A DNA stretch of 64,000 nt from Nautilus pompilius (lineage: Eukaryota > Mollusca > Cephalopoda > Nautilida > Nautilidae): contig JACATO010000122.1 of the NCBI GenBank assembly GCA_018389105.1, forward strand, positions 945,001 to 1,009,000. Direction: 5' to 3'. The notes beneath the pieces were generated by a model. It was not told where the DNA came from. It made no database searches and saw only the letters and a list, made by a program, of their open reading frames with translations. Positions 1-13,600 of this stretch are shown piece by piece (within the stretch, counting starts at the first letter, position 1; every line of letters begins with the position of its first letter). The translations under genes and the position numbers were made by a program.

Positions 1-99
1 GGTAAATAAACATTGAAATATTCTGCTTTTTACAAGCAGTTGATGCATGTGTGCTTTGCCATAATATGGTCACCTTTTATTACAGTATGTTAGTTTGTT

Positions 100-520
100 A
101 CAGAAAATGGCAAACAACAAAGTGAAATTCTTTGTTAGCACTTGCTCAAGCCACCATTTTCAACATGAAAAATCTCTATCCTTCTCAAAATTGAATCAAC
201 CAGTTTTTATATCATGGTCTTGTCAATCGAGGTTCTTTCGTATCTGTGAGAAGGTTTCTTCTAATTTTATCAAACTGGTGGGGGATATAGATGAGTTGTT
301 TTCAGTTGACAATAAAAATGCTCCAGTGTGTGCTTGAATGGATTCATATCAGGGCTTTGTAGTATTCAGGGAAGAATTTGAATGTCTTGATTTATTTTTC
401 AGACTCTGGATATACAAGAGAGATGTGACATGTAATGTCATCCTCCTGAAGAATACAGGCATCAAATCGCTGTGTGCCTTGCTGCTACAATATTAGCGAA
501 TTTCTTTTTAGATGGCAGTT
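100..520 (-). mobile_element. Decayed Tc1-like transposase (C-terminal part)
   Basis: On the minus strand, in shifted frames, one reads SPDMNPFKHTLEHFYCQLKT, the Tc1 block that carries the last catalytic acidic residue (SPDLNPIEHxWD). Further on come KLVDSILRR and VENGGLSK, corresponding to the usual LxxSMxxR and A..GGxxxY ending. Several stops and frame changes; the glutamate position reads Lys, so the copy is dead. The plus-strand frame at 95-337 is a shadow of it. The element may extend to about 930. Confidence 0.55.
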
Positions 521-1419
521 AACCAAGCAGAAATTAGATGACCTTTGACAAACACAAATTTTGCCTTTTTACCATCTCAGATTATAGTACATAGCTTCCT
601 CTATACTTAACCATGGGCTAAAAATGTTGTGAATAAAGGTTGTCTTTAGGTTTTCAAGCAAAGATGTAACCTTCAGATATGAATTGCTGAAACCTGGAAT
701 GATCAGAGAATATGTTGTACACGCCAACAATGTTTAGGGATCTTGCTAAATACATCCTCTGATCAGACTCTTTGAATTATTTATTCTTGCTGGACAGACT
801 TTTCTTATATGTTACACACCTGTAGCAAATCTTGATGATGAGGATGTTCAGCAAGTAGTGGTGCATTCATGTCACAGTGTTAATACTAAAGGTATTCCAG
901 TAACATTTGGCTCAGACTGAGCAATGTCAAGATCTTTGGTAAAATCTTTTGATGACTCTGGCAACAGTGCTTTGCAAGCAATTTTTTGCCTTTTTCCATT
1001 TTGAACAATACTGTGACCATGGCCACTCTTTGGTTTCATTGTTCTGGGTGAGTAACACTCACCCTATTTGTACTCCTGTTGATATGAGAATGGATGGAAG
1101 CACTTGGTTTTGTTTTTTTTTTTTTTGTTTTTTTTTTTTTTTTTTCAGAGTCATCCATCGCTGACCTGGACATGATTCTGGTTTAAAGGTAGCTTGGCAC
1201 TGCCAGCTCTTTAACCAAGCATGCAAATGACCTCAGGATGATAGAAAAATATATTAGGTTTTTCCTATTTTCAGTTTGCTGATTGTACACATGGGTTATC
1301 AGTATATTTACATAAACACATCTGAAGTATGTAAATTTTGGTCAGATATTTTCATTTATGGGAGTAACCAAATTTAAGCAGAGATATCATTGTAGTGTGG
1401 TGAATACTATGGCTTCTGA

Positions 1420-2290
1420 GAAGGAAAAATCACATGACAGGCATATAGAAATCAGACTCTTAGCCAATGACGGCTACTCCATACAGCAAATTGCAGTTTG
1501 ACTTCATGTTTCAGGAACTGTATGCAAGACTGAAAAGAATATGCAAAACTGTTACTGTTGACAATAGACATGGGCAAGGAACCAGTAGAAATCTTGTAAA
1601 TGACCCAGCTGCAAGTAAGGGTGTTAGTTAACATTTCTTCAAGAACAACAAAATATACGTTACTGCAAAGTGGTCTTAGTGGAGGTGTAGCTGCTTAAGA
1701 AACTTTGCTGAGGAGATGCAACTAAACAATAAGGCTGGAATGGGCAACAGAAATGAAACACTGGAATGACTAAGCCTGGAAGAAGGTGCTCTTTACAGAT
1801 GAGTCCTTGAACTGTTTGGCTATAATAACAGCATTCTGTTTGAAGGTACACTGAGGAGCAGTATAACAATCAGTGTACAACAGGTTCAATGAGGTATGCA
1901 GGTGGATCAATACACATGCGAGGCTGCATGTCAGCCAAGGATGCCAAAGATTTTGATTAAATTGATGGTCAGCTGACAGGTGCAGGCAGGTTTTCATCCA
2001 TCATGACATTCCCTTTGGAAGACATCTCAATAGGCAGGGATTCATCTTTCAACATGACATTGAGCCCCAGGTATGCAGCCATTATGGTGGAAAACTATCT
2101 GGAACACAAAGAGGCTGATGGACCACTCACAAAGAAGTTTTGGCCTGCACAAAATCCTGATATGAGCATCATTGAAGCTCTATGGGGTTGTGTGTCTAAT
2201 GAGAAAGTCAAATGGCAATCAAACACCTTGGACAAATTGTGGAAAGTACTACAGGGTATTTGGAACAACATTCAAGTCATACACTAATAG
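1420..2290 (+). mobile_element. Decayed Tc1-like transposase
   Basis: The N-terminal helix-turn-helix is readable as RHIEIRLLANDGYSIQQIA, followed by many stops. From 2003 the frame is open to 2287 with WPAQNPDMSIIEALWG, including the third catalytic Glu, and WNNIQV near the end. The residue expected to be the second catalytic Asp reads Asn (SFNMTLSPRYAA). Inactive. Confidence 0.75.
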
Positions 2291-3467
2291 CTTGATAACA
2301 AATATTAATGCACTGAACAACATATACATTTTGTTTTTGTATGTTTTCTTTAATAATGCTTTGTGTATGTATTATGTCTCAATTGCAATTACTATTATTT
2401 GTGCATATCCTTTGTGTTTCATTAAATATTTATTATTTCCAATACAGTATGTGTGTGTATATGTATTTTTATTATTACTGTATGCAAAAATTTATTTTGT
2501 GCTTTTCATTTTAGTTGTGTCAAAACGTCAGTATCTGATTCTGAATATAATGACAGATTATATTTGGTAGGTGGCTAATCATTATAATTGTTGTATTGAT
2601 TCAGCTTGGCATTGTCTCTAGAAAATACATGATATACTGTGCTTTTTGTCATGTTTTACCAAGTTTCTATTAGTATAAACATTTTTCTCTAGTTTAATAT
2701 AAAAACTTGTAGCTACAATATTGACCTTATTACTAACAAATCATCATAAATAAAGTGGAAATGTCAATTCAGACTGAAGAGCAAAACTTTATTTATCATT
2801 TAATATAATGTTATGAATAGTTTGACTGGCTTCAGATAGCGTATAACAATTTTTTTAATGAAAGTGACGATGTAAGTAAAATTTGAAAGAAAGATACATT
2901 TTTCATGATTAAGGTATTTCTGTTTAAGTTATTATACATTGAGTCAATTAATTTTTGTTTCATTTTCCACCAAAATCTCAGTAAAAAGTTAAAAAAAATC
3001 TATCTTTGTTTCTTTTCTATTTAAGAATCTAATAGGGACAAATTTTCTTTTATTGTATTCATCTTTGAACATTTATTTATAATGATCACTCATATTTTGT
3101 TTTTCTTTCACAGCTAAACTATGTAATTATCAATTATGCATAAAGATTCAGCCATGTTTGAAAATGGGAAGTAGAGAGTTTAGGCATTTCTTATCACAGG
3201 TTCATTCAGCCAGTTTAGTTCTATCAGTGATTCTACCCTGTTGGCGACATCAAGATTTATCTTTATGAAGAACTGTTAGAGTACAAATATATGAAATTGC
3301 AGTAGATTTTTTTTTGGTTTTGTAAGAGCCTGAACAATCTTGAACTCATGACCTGTTTGTTGCTAAGTCTTGATTTAGTATTTCTTGACTCCATTTTTTT
3401 CTTGTAGTACAACATTTTAAGACATTGAATACACTAAATTCTTTAAAGAAAAATGATTCTGTTTAAG

Positions 3468-3641
3468 GTTTCACAACAGTGGAAGAAAGTGAAAGATGTT
3501 TGCAACCAACTTGCTGCTGATCAAGCTGTGATCAGATCTGTTTTGGAAACTGAGTCTAGCAAATATAGTCTTGATGCTGAGAAACTCAATGTCAAGATTC
3601 CAGATCTCTTGCTAAAGAATTGTGAGAAGGAAATTCATGAG
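3468..3641 (+). CDS. HAUS6: HAUS6 exon a
   Basis: 58 codons, phase 0 at both ends. It runs from VSQQWKKVKDV to CEKEIHE and ends at the strong donor GAG|GTAAGA. It encodes a predicted helical stretch that matches the human segment around VRSLW...SVL...IPRLLL with the same spacing from Trp to Ser-Val-Leu. Confidence 0.85.
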
Positions 3642-4564
3642 GTAAGAAGATGAGCATTATAAAAATTCAGTTAATCTTTATCCCATGGAGATTAAATTTT
3701 GTAGAATTGTTGCTATGACTGATGCTGCATCCTAATATGTACTGTGATTAAAATTGGAACACAACACCATGCTTTTTTTTTTTAAAAACTATGTTAGATT
3801 GGTGATAAAATAAACTTTAATCCATTAAAAGGAAAATTAACTTTGAATATAGTTTAGAAAGCAGCATTCTGCAACATTCAAAAAATTTTGAGAGCAGATA
3901 AACTCTTCTGAAGATTGAAAAATACTGTAATGAAAAGTTGTGGATGTGCTTGTTTCAGAATCCTTGCGACTAGGTTACATCACTTGGAAGTATATTTCTT
4001 TACAGCTTGTCCAGATCCAAGATCCCTGTCAACTAATGCCTTTTTGTCTTTTGGGCAGGGATGTTTATGTAGATGTTTTCTTTTATTCAAATGTTAACTC
4101 ATTTTTTGCAACAGCCTTTTCTGGTCAGATTTTTTCTTTTCTTTTCTAGACTTGCTGATCAGCATCTGTCTACCTTTCTCTGCCTCCCTGCTTCTATCAG
4201 TAGATCATTTGTTTGCCTTTAATTTCCATGTGTGGATGCAGTCAGCCATCATCCAGTTCTCAAAAAGTTAATCCTTGCATTGCCAGATATCATTAAGACT
4301 TCACTGACTCAATCTATGATGACAAACAGTGACAAATTTTGGTTTGGTGTAAATGACAAGAGGTGAATTTCTTTTGTGCTGACAGTATTAGGGGGAGGTA
4401 TTTTTTTATAAGTCTCATTTCTGATATCATCAAAATGTATTGATTGGTGAGTTCAGTTTTCTTTCACTTATGTTTGTTGCCAGTCATATTCAAGATTTTT
4501 CTTTCATCATCCAACACTTTGATTTACATAGATCCTGAGTATATAAAATTTTACTCATCAGTGG

Positions 4565-4631
<67 letters not shown>

Positions 4632-7600
4632 AATGGTTGTTCCCTTTGAACTTTTGGCTTCTATCCTACTTAAGAAATTAATTTTTAAAATGATTTTACC
4701 TAATGCTCTGGTTTTTGGTTAGTACTGCAGTAAGATACATGTTGTTGCACATGATCACTATACCATTTTTTTAGAAGAAAACCCACTGATGACTCATTTC
4801 TTTTGTTTTGTTGTTGCAAATAAAGTTCTACCTTTTAATCCAACACCTATCCCCATTCCATCTCTTATGTCCTTGTTGGTCCTGTGATTATGATCTTTGC
4901 CCTATCCACTGCCTTTTCTAATTTTCAGTATGATTGGTGATAGCTGTTTCTCTCTCATAAACACATTCATCTCAATTAAATTTCCATTTAGGTTATTTTA
5001 ATATGGATTATCAAATTTATCTTGCTGGAACATTCTAAGAATACAGATAATTTATTACATGGCATTTATGCTCTTAGATTTTTGGGTGCTATTTACTCAT
5101 GTCTATTTATTTACTCATGTCTCTTTTGAAGACATTCTATACCTTATTTACTACTAATTTTTTTGTGAATTCTATATGTTCCTTAAAACTTTTGGTTTCT
5201 TTTTGGTTAGTTTTATATCACCCATCTGATATTTTTTCGGGTTACAAGGTATGTTATGTATTTCAAATGTAAAACAATAGGTTTATACTGAAACATTTTT
5301 TATGACAATAATGAACACAACCAAACTTAAGATTTATATCCATGTCTTTCTTCTGCAGCAATGTTTTTGGTATGATGGTTACTGATTTCTTGTACTAGCT
5401 TAGAATTCATGCTACTTGGAAGACTCGAAAACTATAGTATAACAGTCATCAAGAAAAGTCTTAGTCAGTTCCACAAATGAACTGATCTCAAGCTCAGAAT
5501 GATATTCAACCACATTTCAAGAAGCATCTGCCAGTAGCTATGCTTACACATTGTAAAGTATCAAGGTAGATATCTGTATTTCCATCAGAGAGTGTGTGTT
5601 TTTGTTTGTTTTTTTCTTTTTCGGAAACAAATTTTATCATGAGAAATGTGGTAGTAGTCAGATGGAAGCAAGAAACCGTTTGTGCAACCTAAAGATAGCA
5701 TGTGAATGGTATTATTTTCATGAAATCTTGACACACAAGTGAAATATAATGATACTTTTGACTGGATGTCTTATTTTGATTTCAAACTGAAGTTTCAGAT
5801 AAACAGTGAGGCTAAATGCAAGGGAATATGTAGTGTGTGATCCAGAGCAAAACTCATCAATATGGAGCCATTGGAAAACATTGATTTTGTTTAGACAAAA
5901 CAATAGAGTGAAGTCAAAATAATAAAAAAAAAATTAACTTATCCCAGTAGGTACATGCTTAAATAGAGGAAAATAATAAAAAGGAATTAAATATATCTAA
6001 AAAAAAGTACAAGTTTGAGAAATTAATAAAGGAAAAAAAGAAACAACAAGTTTTCATTGTGATGCTACTCTCTAATCCAGAACTCCGTGCAGACAACCAT
6101 CATCATGATGATGTGAAAGTATTTACTAGACCAGGCCCACAATTCCTGTGAAATTTGTGGAAGCAGAGTTTTTTGTTGTTTTTTTTTAAAGCTAATATTT
6201 GTTAAGTATTTTATTTATTAAGAGATGTAATGCTGTGGTTAGGATTATTTTAGATTACATTTTCTTCAATTTTGCACTTTATAAAATGTTTCTTTGTAAA
6301 GAATTTCTCTCTCTGTAAATAGAAAGCAGAATGCAACATTTATTTTAACACTACATTTTATGAAACCATGGTTGGCTTAAGTTTGGGATTCAAAATTGAA
6401 AATGGCAACAGGCCAACTGCTCAGTTTGTATCAGTTCTCTTCTAATATAAATTTGTTAACATTGAAAATCTCAGTTAAGAAACTTGTATTTTAATCAGAG
6501 ATAATGATAACATATCCATTTATGGAAATCTCATTGTGTTGTTAATGTCTTGTATACATCTGCAATGTTGCTGACATTTTTTACTCCTATCAAAAAAAAG
6601 AATTGAAAATTGCAGGTCTATTTTTTCTTAATTTATTTTGTGGATAAAAAGTAGTAGTAAAGCCTTATTTTGTGCATAGGGATAGGTTAGATCAACTATA
6701 GTTTACAAGGAATAAAATGATATTAAAATTATACAAAGTAATATATATTTAAGAATTTACTACAGGGTTCAGTTTCCAACAAAAATAGTTATTGATACAT
6801 ATATGTAATAAGCAATAGCACTCTGTGATGTTTATTTTTTTTACTTTAACATTGTATTTTGAAAATTCAAAGTAGCAACTGACATGGTTGGCCTACTCTT
6901 TGCAGATTTTTTTTTTTTATCTTAATGAAATAAAGTATTTTGTCTTTGGAATTTTTTTCTCAAAGATGCAGCATAACTAAGGAATAACTATTCTTGGAAC
7001 AATCTGTTTGTACTCATCTGCATGAGGAAACCTTGACTAAGGCCTTTAAAATTAAAAATTGTTTTTTTAAGTAGAAATTATTATTAAATAGTAAAGAAAA
7101 TTAGTGTGACTATATCAAGAAAATTTTAATTAGTAATAGATTATCAAATGATATTACTACTATATTATTTGCTTTCATTGGACCTAGTAATATATTTTGG
7201 ATTCAATTTTTAGAAACCAAAGCATAATCTTCTAATGGTTTTATATTTTATAATAGTAAAAAGAAACACAAGAATGTCCAATAAAAACAAACAAAAATTA
7301 TTGGATTTTTTTCTTTTTTAACAGGATGGAATTCAGAATATTTATCAAGAAGGGAAGCTGAATATACTGAGGTATGGCTATTGTACAGTATTGGTGTGCA
7401 AAAATTTAATGGCTATAATTTTGCTAATACAAATAAATGGCTTTTATGATTAGTATATGCTCTTTAGAAAAATGTCCTTATAATTGTACAGGTGTTACAG
7501 TATGCATCATGAGTTTAAAAGTCACTAAAAGCTACATTTGAGCTCATTATGGTAATGCCATAACATATTGAAGAAATGGGATTTTGGGTCTAGTATCTCA

Positions 7601-10600
7601 TGAGTGCACTACAATAATTGTTCACAACCTACTGCCATTAGACTATAGAAGGTATTATCCTTTAAGTGCATTGGCTATAAGACATTTCTCTCATAATAAA
7701 TCAGTCAACACAGGTGGTAGGCTAGGTGTAATGTTCATTCCTGCAGTATCGGGATGTTGACCATTGACCCTGCGCAGCAGAAAATGGGTTTCATTAACTG
7801 AACGGTATTGTTATATATTGTATCTGAGGTAAAATCCTGTGTTGGACAAATGTTTTTTCAGGTCTGATCAGATATATATGGCATAGTAATGCTAAACCAA
7901 TTCTTTAATTGCCTTATCCATATGTAGTAGCCTTGATCTTGTGATATGTGGTTGACCTTACCTTGGTGTTTCACACTTTGCTAATGAATGGTTAATCTAT
8001 GGACACTCAGGATGACAGCAGCTAGTGTTTCTTTCTACAGATAATCTCAGCATTTTGTTTAACTGGAAGAGTTGCAGAAGATGCAGCCAATTGAGGATCT
8101 GCTTTGCTTAATTTACATGTGCAAAACATGCCTCTCTCAAGGTGTGCGCATATCCAGAGAAGATATGCTAGTTTGCTCATGTAGTAGTGGAACATTTGTC
8201 TAATGGCCTGACATCATTAAAGTGCAAGGATAACAATTGACCAATATTTTTACTTTTCATTGGAATCACAATGAAGAATTTGTGAGTTTTTATAGACAAT
8301 AGTCAAATTGATTCATTTTAAACAAATCCAAGTAATTTACTAGCAAAAAAAAATAAAATAACTTTCAGTTCATTGAATTTTCTCTTTGTGCATTGACTTA
8401 TGATAACATTTTTATTGACCAAATTAAGAATTAGGTAAATCTTTTGTTATCTAAATACCACTTTTTAAAGCACTTTCTCTAAAGTTTAGAATTTGAAACA
8501 GCTGTTATTTTGAAAAATCTAAGATGTGTACACTGAAATTAGAACTCTGTGCACCTGTGAAAGTTCTTTAAAACACTTAAAAGTGAGGAGGATTTAACTG
8601 TCTTCACAAATCTAACTTAGTCTTTGGTGTTAACAGTTTGAAAGTAGGATTAGTAGGCATAGTTAATGCTGAGATCTCATTACATCTTTTATCTACAATA
8701 CATTGTGCAGATGCTATTTTGGTTGTCCACAATATAGAAAAGTTTTTCCTATAACTAATATTTCTATCAGTGAAGCAGTTTTAGATGATGCCAAGCCCAG
8801 ATGTCACAGGAATGCTACTTGGCTATACAGAAAAACTTCATTGAAAGCTCAGGATGCATTCCTGGAGAAGAGAGCTTTCAGCAAATCAGCTTTCAATGGG
8901 CATTGCTGTAGTTAAATTTAATTTTTCATCCTTCTGTGCATTATTATTTTTTTTTTTAGTTCCCACTATGGATAACTTTTTAAAAGAGGTTAGATAAATA
9001 TGGCTTTATTTAACATTTTATTCTTAAAGTTTTAATGATTTTTACATATTTTGTATCATCAGCCTTATGATTTAAATATGATGCTTTTATATGCCATATA
9101 AGTAATTGTTCTTTTTAATGCTTGCTTAATCTACAGTGGCTGCTATACTTAAATAATGTAAAGTATTTATTGTCATTTGGGTTTATTTTAGTATGTATGT
9201 ATGTATGTATTCTCTGTCTCTCTCAATCAATCTGTGCACATGCGCATGTGTGTATATATAAGTATGCTGCTTGTGCATTTGTTGTATTATTATGGTAAAA
9301 AAACACTTCTATTGATGTTAAATGTTGTAATTTTATTTATAAGTTTTTTGTAAATCATTGCTTATATCTTTAGTGTCATTCAACTTTGGAACCTATCACT
9401 GTGTATGTACATACAAAGAATACAAGAAGGTTAGTCTATTTCAAAATCATTAATTTTTTGTTCTATTTTCATTTGTACTAAAAGCTTTGGTAGTGCACTT
9501 GTATTAATTGAGATTTGTAATGCTTTCTTTTCTTGTAGAATATAATTACTTATGTAGTTGTAAGTTGCCTTTATTATGCATATACAGAGTGATTTAAGAA
9601 AATTTGACAGCATGTCTGATCTACAGTTTAAATTTATAATTCTCAATAAGTTTTAATGAATTATACCATATACATAAGAAAAATACTGGAAATTTTAGTT
9701 TAATTTACTTTAGATTTAAATTTATTTAATACAAAGCTACCTTGAAACTCGGGCAGTACCTTGTATGGAACTGCACATTGCTTTGCGTATTTTAGGCTGT
9801 TTGCAACTGTTCATAACTGCAAAGATATTATCAGGATTGACTTACTGTACTTTGTATTTAGCTATTTGGAAAAATTTGTTTTCTTTTATCTAGTGAATAC
9901 AGAATGATAAAATTATTTACAATAAATAAATTCATATTATAGTTTTTGTTTTTTTTTTTAAAAAAAAAAACATACTGCTGGTATAGTTTTAAATTACTGT
10001 ACACAAAAGTCTAGGTATATTGAGGTTTGGTATACTTACCAGGTCTGAAATCTAATAATGTGTTAAAAGCATGGAGTGATATTATATAACTACCCCCCCC
10101 CCCAATATAAAAAAGTGGTGATCCACAAAACTGGTATTTTAAAATACATGTTTGTTGATTGATTTTAAAAAAAAGTGTTACAGTGTAGCCAATATCAATT
10201 GTGCAGCCAAATCCACAATGGTAATCTGTTCAGTTTCAAAATGGCAATTTGTATAGATGCTCATGATGAATGAATGATCAGTGAACTGACCCTGTAGAAC
10301 AGTGTAGTGACAGCTTTCTAGATTCAGCAGAAGCCGCTGATGACCAGAACTTTGATATCCAATCAGATAATCATAAACTGATGTCATGTGAACTTTAATG
10401 ATAAAAAGCATTTATTTGTTGGTTTCTCTTTAAACTACCATTATCATTATACGTGAAGAGACTTGGCAATTTTTAAAAATTTTTTTTTACCTGATGAAAG
10501 TCTTTTGGACTTTTTTGATGAAAGTTTAATGTATGGTGGTAAAGAAATAGCATTATGGTGCTTTTGGAAGAATGATGTTCCTGGTCGTCGTTCAAAGTTG

Positions 10601-13600
10601 CTTGAGAGATACAATTGTGACAGTGAAGTTATTAGAAATTTTTTTTGTAAATGCTATTAAAGTACACATTTTACTTAATATTCCAGATGTTTTGGAACAG
10701 AAAGGGAACTTCTGAGCCTCGCAAAATACTTGTGCATACATCTGTAGTTAAGTAGAAAATATAAAAGATTTTATTCAAAGTAAATCCTCATTAGTAACAA
10801 ATAAAACTCTAGTTGTATTACACTTGATGCAAAATGATTGGTTGCATGATGTCTATGTGGTAAACTTCTAATTAATAGTAGTAAGTGTTTATTAAAAAAC
10901 AACTGCAAGTAGATCCAAAATTTTGTTTGCATTACCAATGTCGTTCCAAGATTGTTAAGTAATTGATCTTCATATTTCAAACTGTGTAATATAAGCAAAA
11001 AATGAAATGGGACTTGAAAATAAGCTAAAATTTTAGGTTAAAAATACAAAATAATAATAGTGATTTCTTTATGCTTAAATATGGTTAAAAATTCATACAT
11101 TACACACACAAGTCACAAATTTGTATGTGCTATTATTACCTTTGGATGTACCAGGAGGAAAATCTGGATGACTTACGGTATTTTGTGGCCTCTAAATTCA
11201 TTTTAGAGAATTAGAAAGTTGGATGAGCATGCATGCAGCATGTTTTCTAATTTTTTTAGTAAAATGTTTTGCTGAATCCTGTATAATTCACAGACATTTA
11301 CTTTGGATGGAAATGTTAACAGTATATTAGTCTCCAGTGTTTGTCATGACGCTACAAATTTTAAAAGAAATGTCCAGCTTTACCAATAACTTTCTGAAAA
11401 GGGGAAATAGATTTAAATATTTTTTCATTTGAATGTGAGATAATTTATTAAAGCATTTACTAGACTTTTTTTCTAATTTTGCAGCACTTTTATTTCAAGC
11501 ATATTTTTTGTTTCAGTTTGTGTGCCTGAATTTTACAAGTACACTGATCAGCTGAATGATAAAAAGCAGATACTGCATACTCATTTTACTGAAGTTCAGG
11601 GACTTATGTAAGTACAATGTTTAACCAGAATTCTTTGACACGTACAGATCTTGATATATTTTGAAAACAATAGCAACAAGCAATACTATCCACCACTACT
11701 GCTGCTCCTTTAAAATATGGATTCTTATGCATGTAGAATTTTTCTATTATTTGTACTCTCTTCTTTACAGATAATAATAGCATTATATGCATTTTCTCAA
11801 ATAATAATAAATATTGGAATTAACATTCTAAAAGGTAGAATCTGTGTAAAAAAACAAAAAACAAAGTGGAAATGATTATATTTTCTGATTTTTAGACTAA
11901 AGATTTTGTATTCGCCTCTTTTTTTTTTTCTTTTAAATATTTTTTTTTTAACCACTCTAATAGTATATTTGTGTTAGTAGTAGGGACATTCAGTTGAAAT
12001 ATCATTGCCATAATGGTATCCAGCACACCCGCTAAGGTTTTATTTGAAGAACAACCCTAGTATATTTTTTTTATCACTGCCAGTTTGTTGTTTTTTTAAT
12101 CTTAAGCTATTCTTATTTTACTTTACTTTATATTTAAAATGTCAACGCATTAATCTATTTTATGAAGTTTTTATATAATGTTTAATTTTTTTTTTTTTGT
12201 TTTGACCATTTTTTTTTTCACTTGTATCTCCATTGCTTATTAACTATATGAAATTTGGTGCTTTATTGTGTCATTTTTCCAGAAAAAACCGAGCTTCTAG
12301 GTATGGACTGACCTTGATTATTTTTAATACCATACCCACACATTCTGGAGCACCTAATTACTTCATTGGCCTTTTTTTTTTTTGTTCTTAGTGATTCCAA
12401 TCTACAGAATGTTCTTTTAATTTAGATTGTTTGTTTTTTTTTTTTAAAGATTAGTCTCTGACTGAGCTGCAATGAGTTTTAATGCTCAACCTCCAACATT
12501 TCATGTAGCACATGACCCAGCAGCTTATCTCACATATGGTGTGATAGTTTGCAATGCAAGCTGATTTCAAGTACTTTGATGTGTGTTGATATCACTGTAG
12601 TGATGTCTGATGTTTGTTAATCGTGCTGCCTTTTGATCAGTTGTCAGTATTTCTGTTTCCTGATTTTTTTGGTAAAAAAAGTGTTTTCCTTATGATCAAT
12701 CCATTGTTTACTATTATTTTTGTCTTGACTCTAGTTATGGATCAGGACTCTACTTTTTTGCCTTTTAGGTGTTTCTTTTGATGATTGTATCACTACACAT
12801 CATGATGAACATATTGACCTTTTTGTTGTTTTTTTGGTAGTTTTTAAAACACATTTTTTGTCTTCTGATCTCTTTTGTGAAAGCAGTATTTTTGGGCTCT
12901 GAGAAGTCTAGAATTATCTTGATTCCTTTAGTCTCAAGGCATTAAAAGGAACTAATTTCTGGGTATACGCAGGTAGTTCAAATTTAACATGTTATTTTTG
13001 TTCTATATAATTACAAAAGAATAACAGATTTCTGAAAGTTTATGGAATGGAAATGACAAGTTCTGGAAACTCCTGTGTGAATTGACCTCACAGCGTGCTA
13101 AGTATTCTTTCTCTTGAATGGCACATGTGCTGTGAAAAAGTATTGTTTAATAAAGTTTCTGTTGAAGAATAATGTCAAATCATCTGAAATTTGCAGGATA
13201 TTAGCTGTACAGTTGAATGATGTGTTTGAGTGGGCAAAAGATTTTAAAATGGATGTGTATCAGTAATGGATAATGAACATGCTTATGTGCAACCAAGTGT
13301 TGTGACTTCTGCAAATATTACTAATGTTGAACAGTTGATTCTGGATAATTGCTTAATTATTGTGCATGATATTTCAGCATAATTGTATCAGCATTATAAC
13401 TGTAAAAAAAAAAAAACATTTGCACCTGAAATTCATTAAAGTGCACGAGATGTGAGTTTCAAAAGAACTCTTGACAGCAGCTTGTCTCACCATTGTAACA
13501 GAGCACTTGCAGTATCACCGTAAACTGCCATGTATTATACGCTATCATATATAATACGCACCACAATTTTGATCCGTAAACCCCCACCAAAATGTATAAT

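Larger units (their letters stand above)
1..3467. other. Left flank, probably HAUS6 intron, with two decayed Tc1 copies
   Basis: No exon that continues HAUS6 to the N-terminus was found here. The stretch holds Tc1 remnants on both strands (listed separately), a broken poly-T run at 1119-1145, and AT-rich filler from 2300 to 3460. Confidence 0.5.

Noticed and set aside
95-337. An 80-codon plus-strand frame as an upstream HAUS6 exon.
   Set aside because: It does not match HAUS6, and the opposite strand reads as a Tc1 transposase end, so the frame is a shadow of that remnant.
4444-4722. A 92-codon frame with a long Ser-Leu repeat.
   Set aside because: It is the translation of the (TC)n microsatellite.
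10463-10660. A 65-codon frame as an extra HAUS6 exon.
   Set aside because: Exons at 9374-9429 and 11517-11607 join in phase without it, and there is no proper donor at its end.
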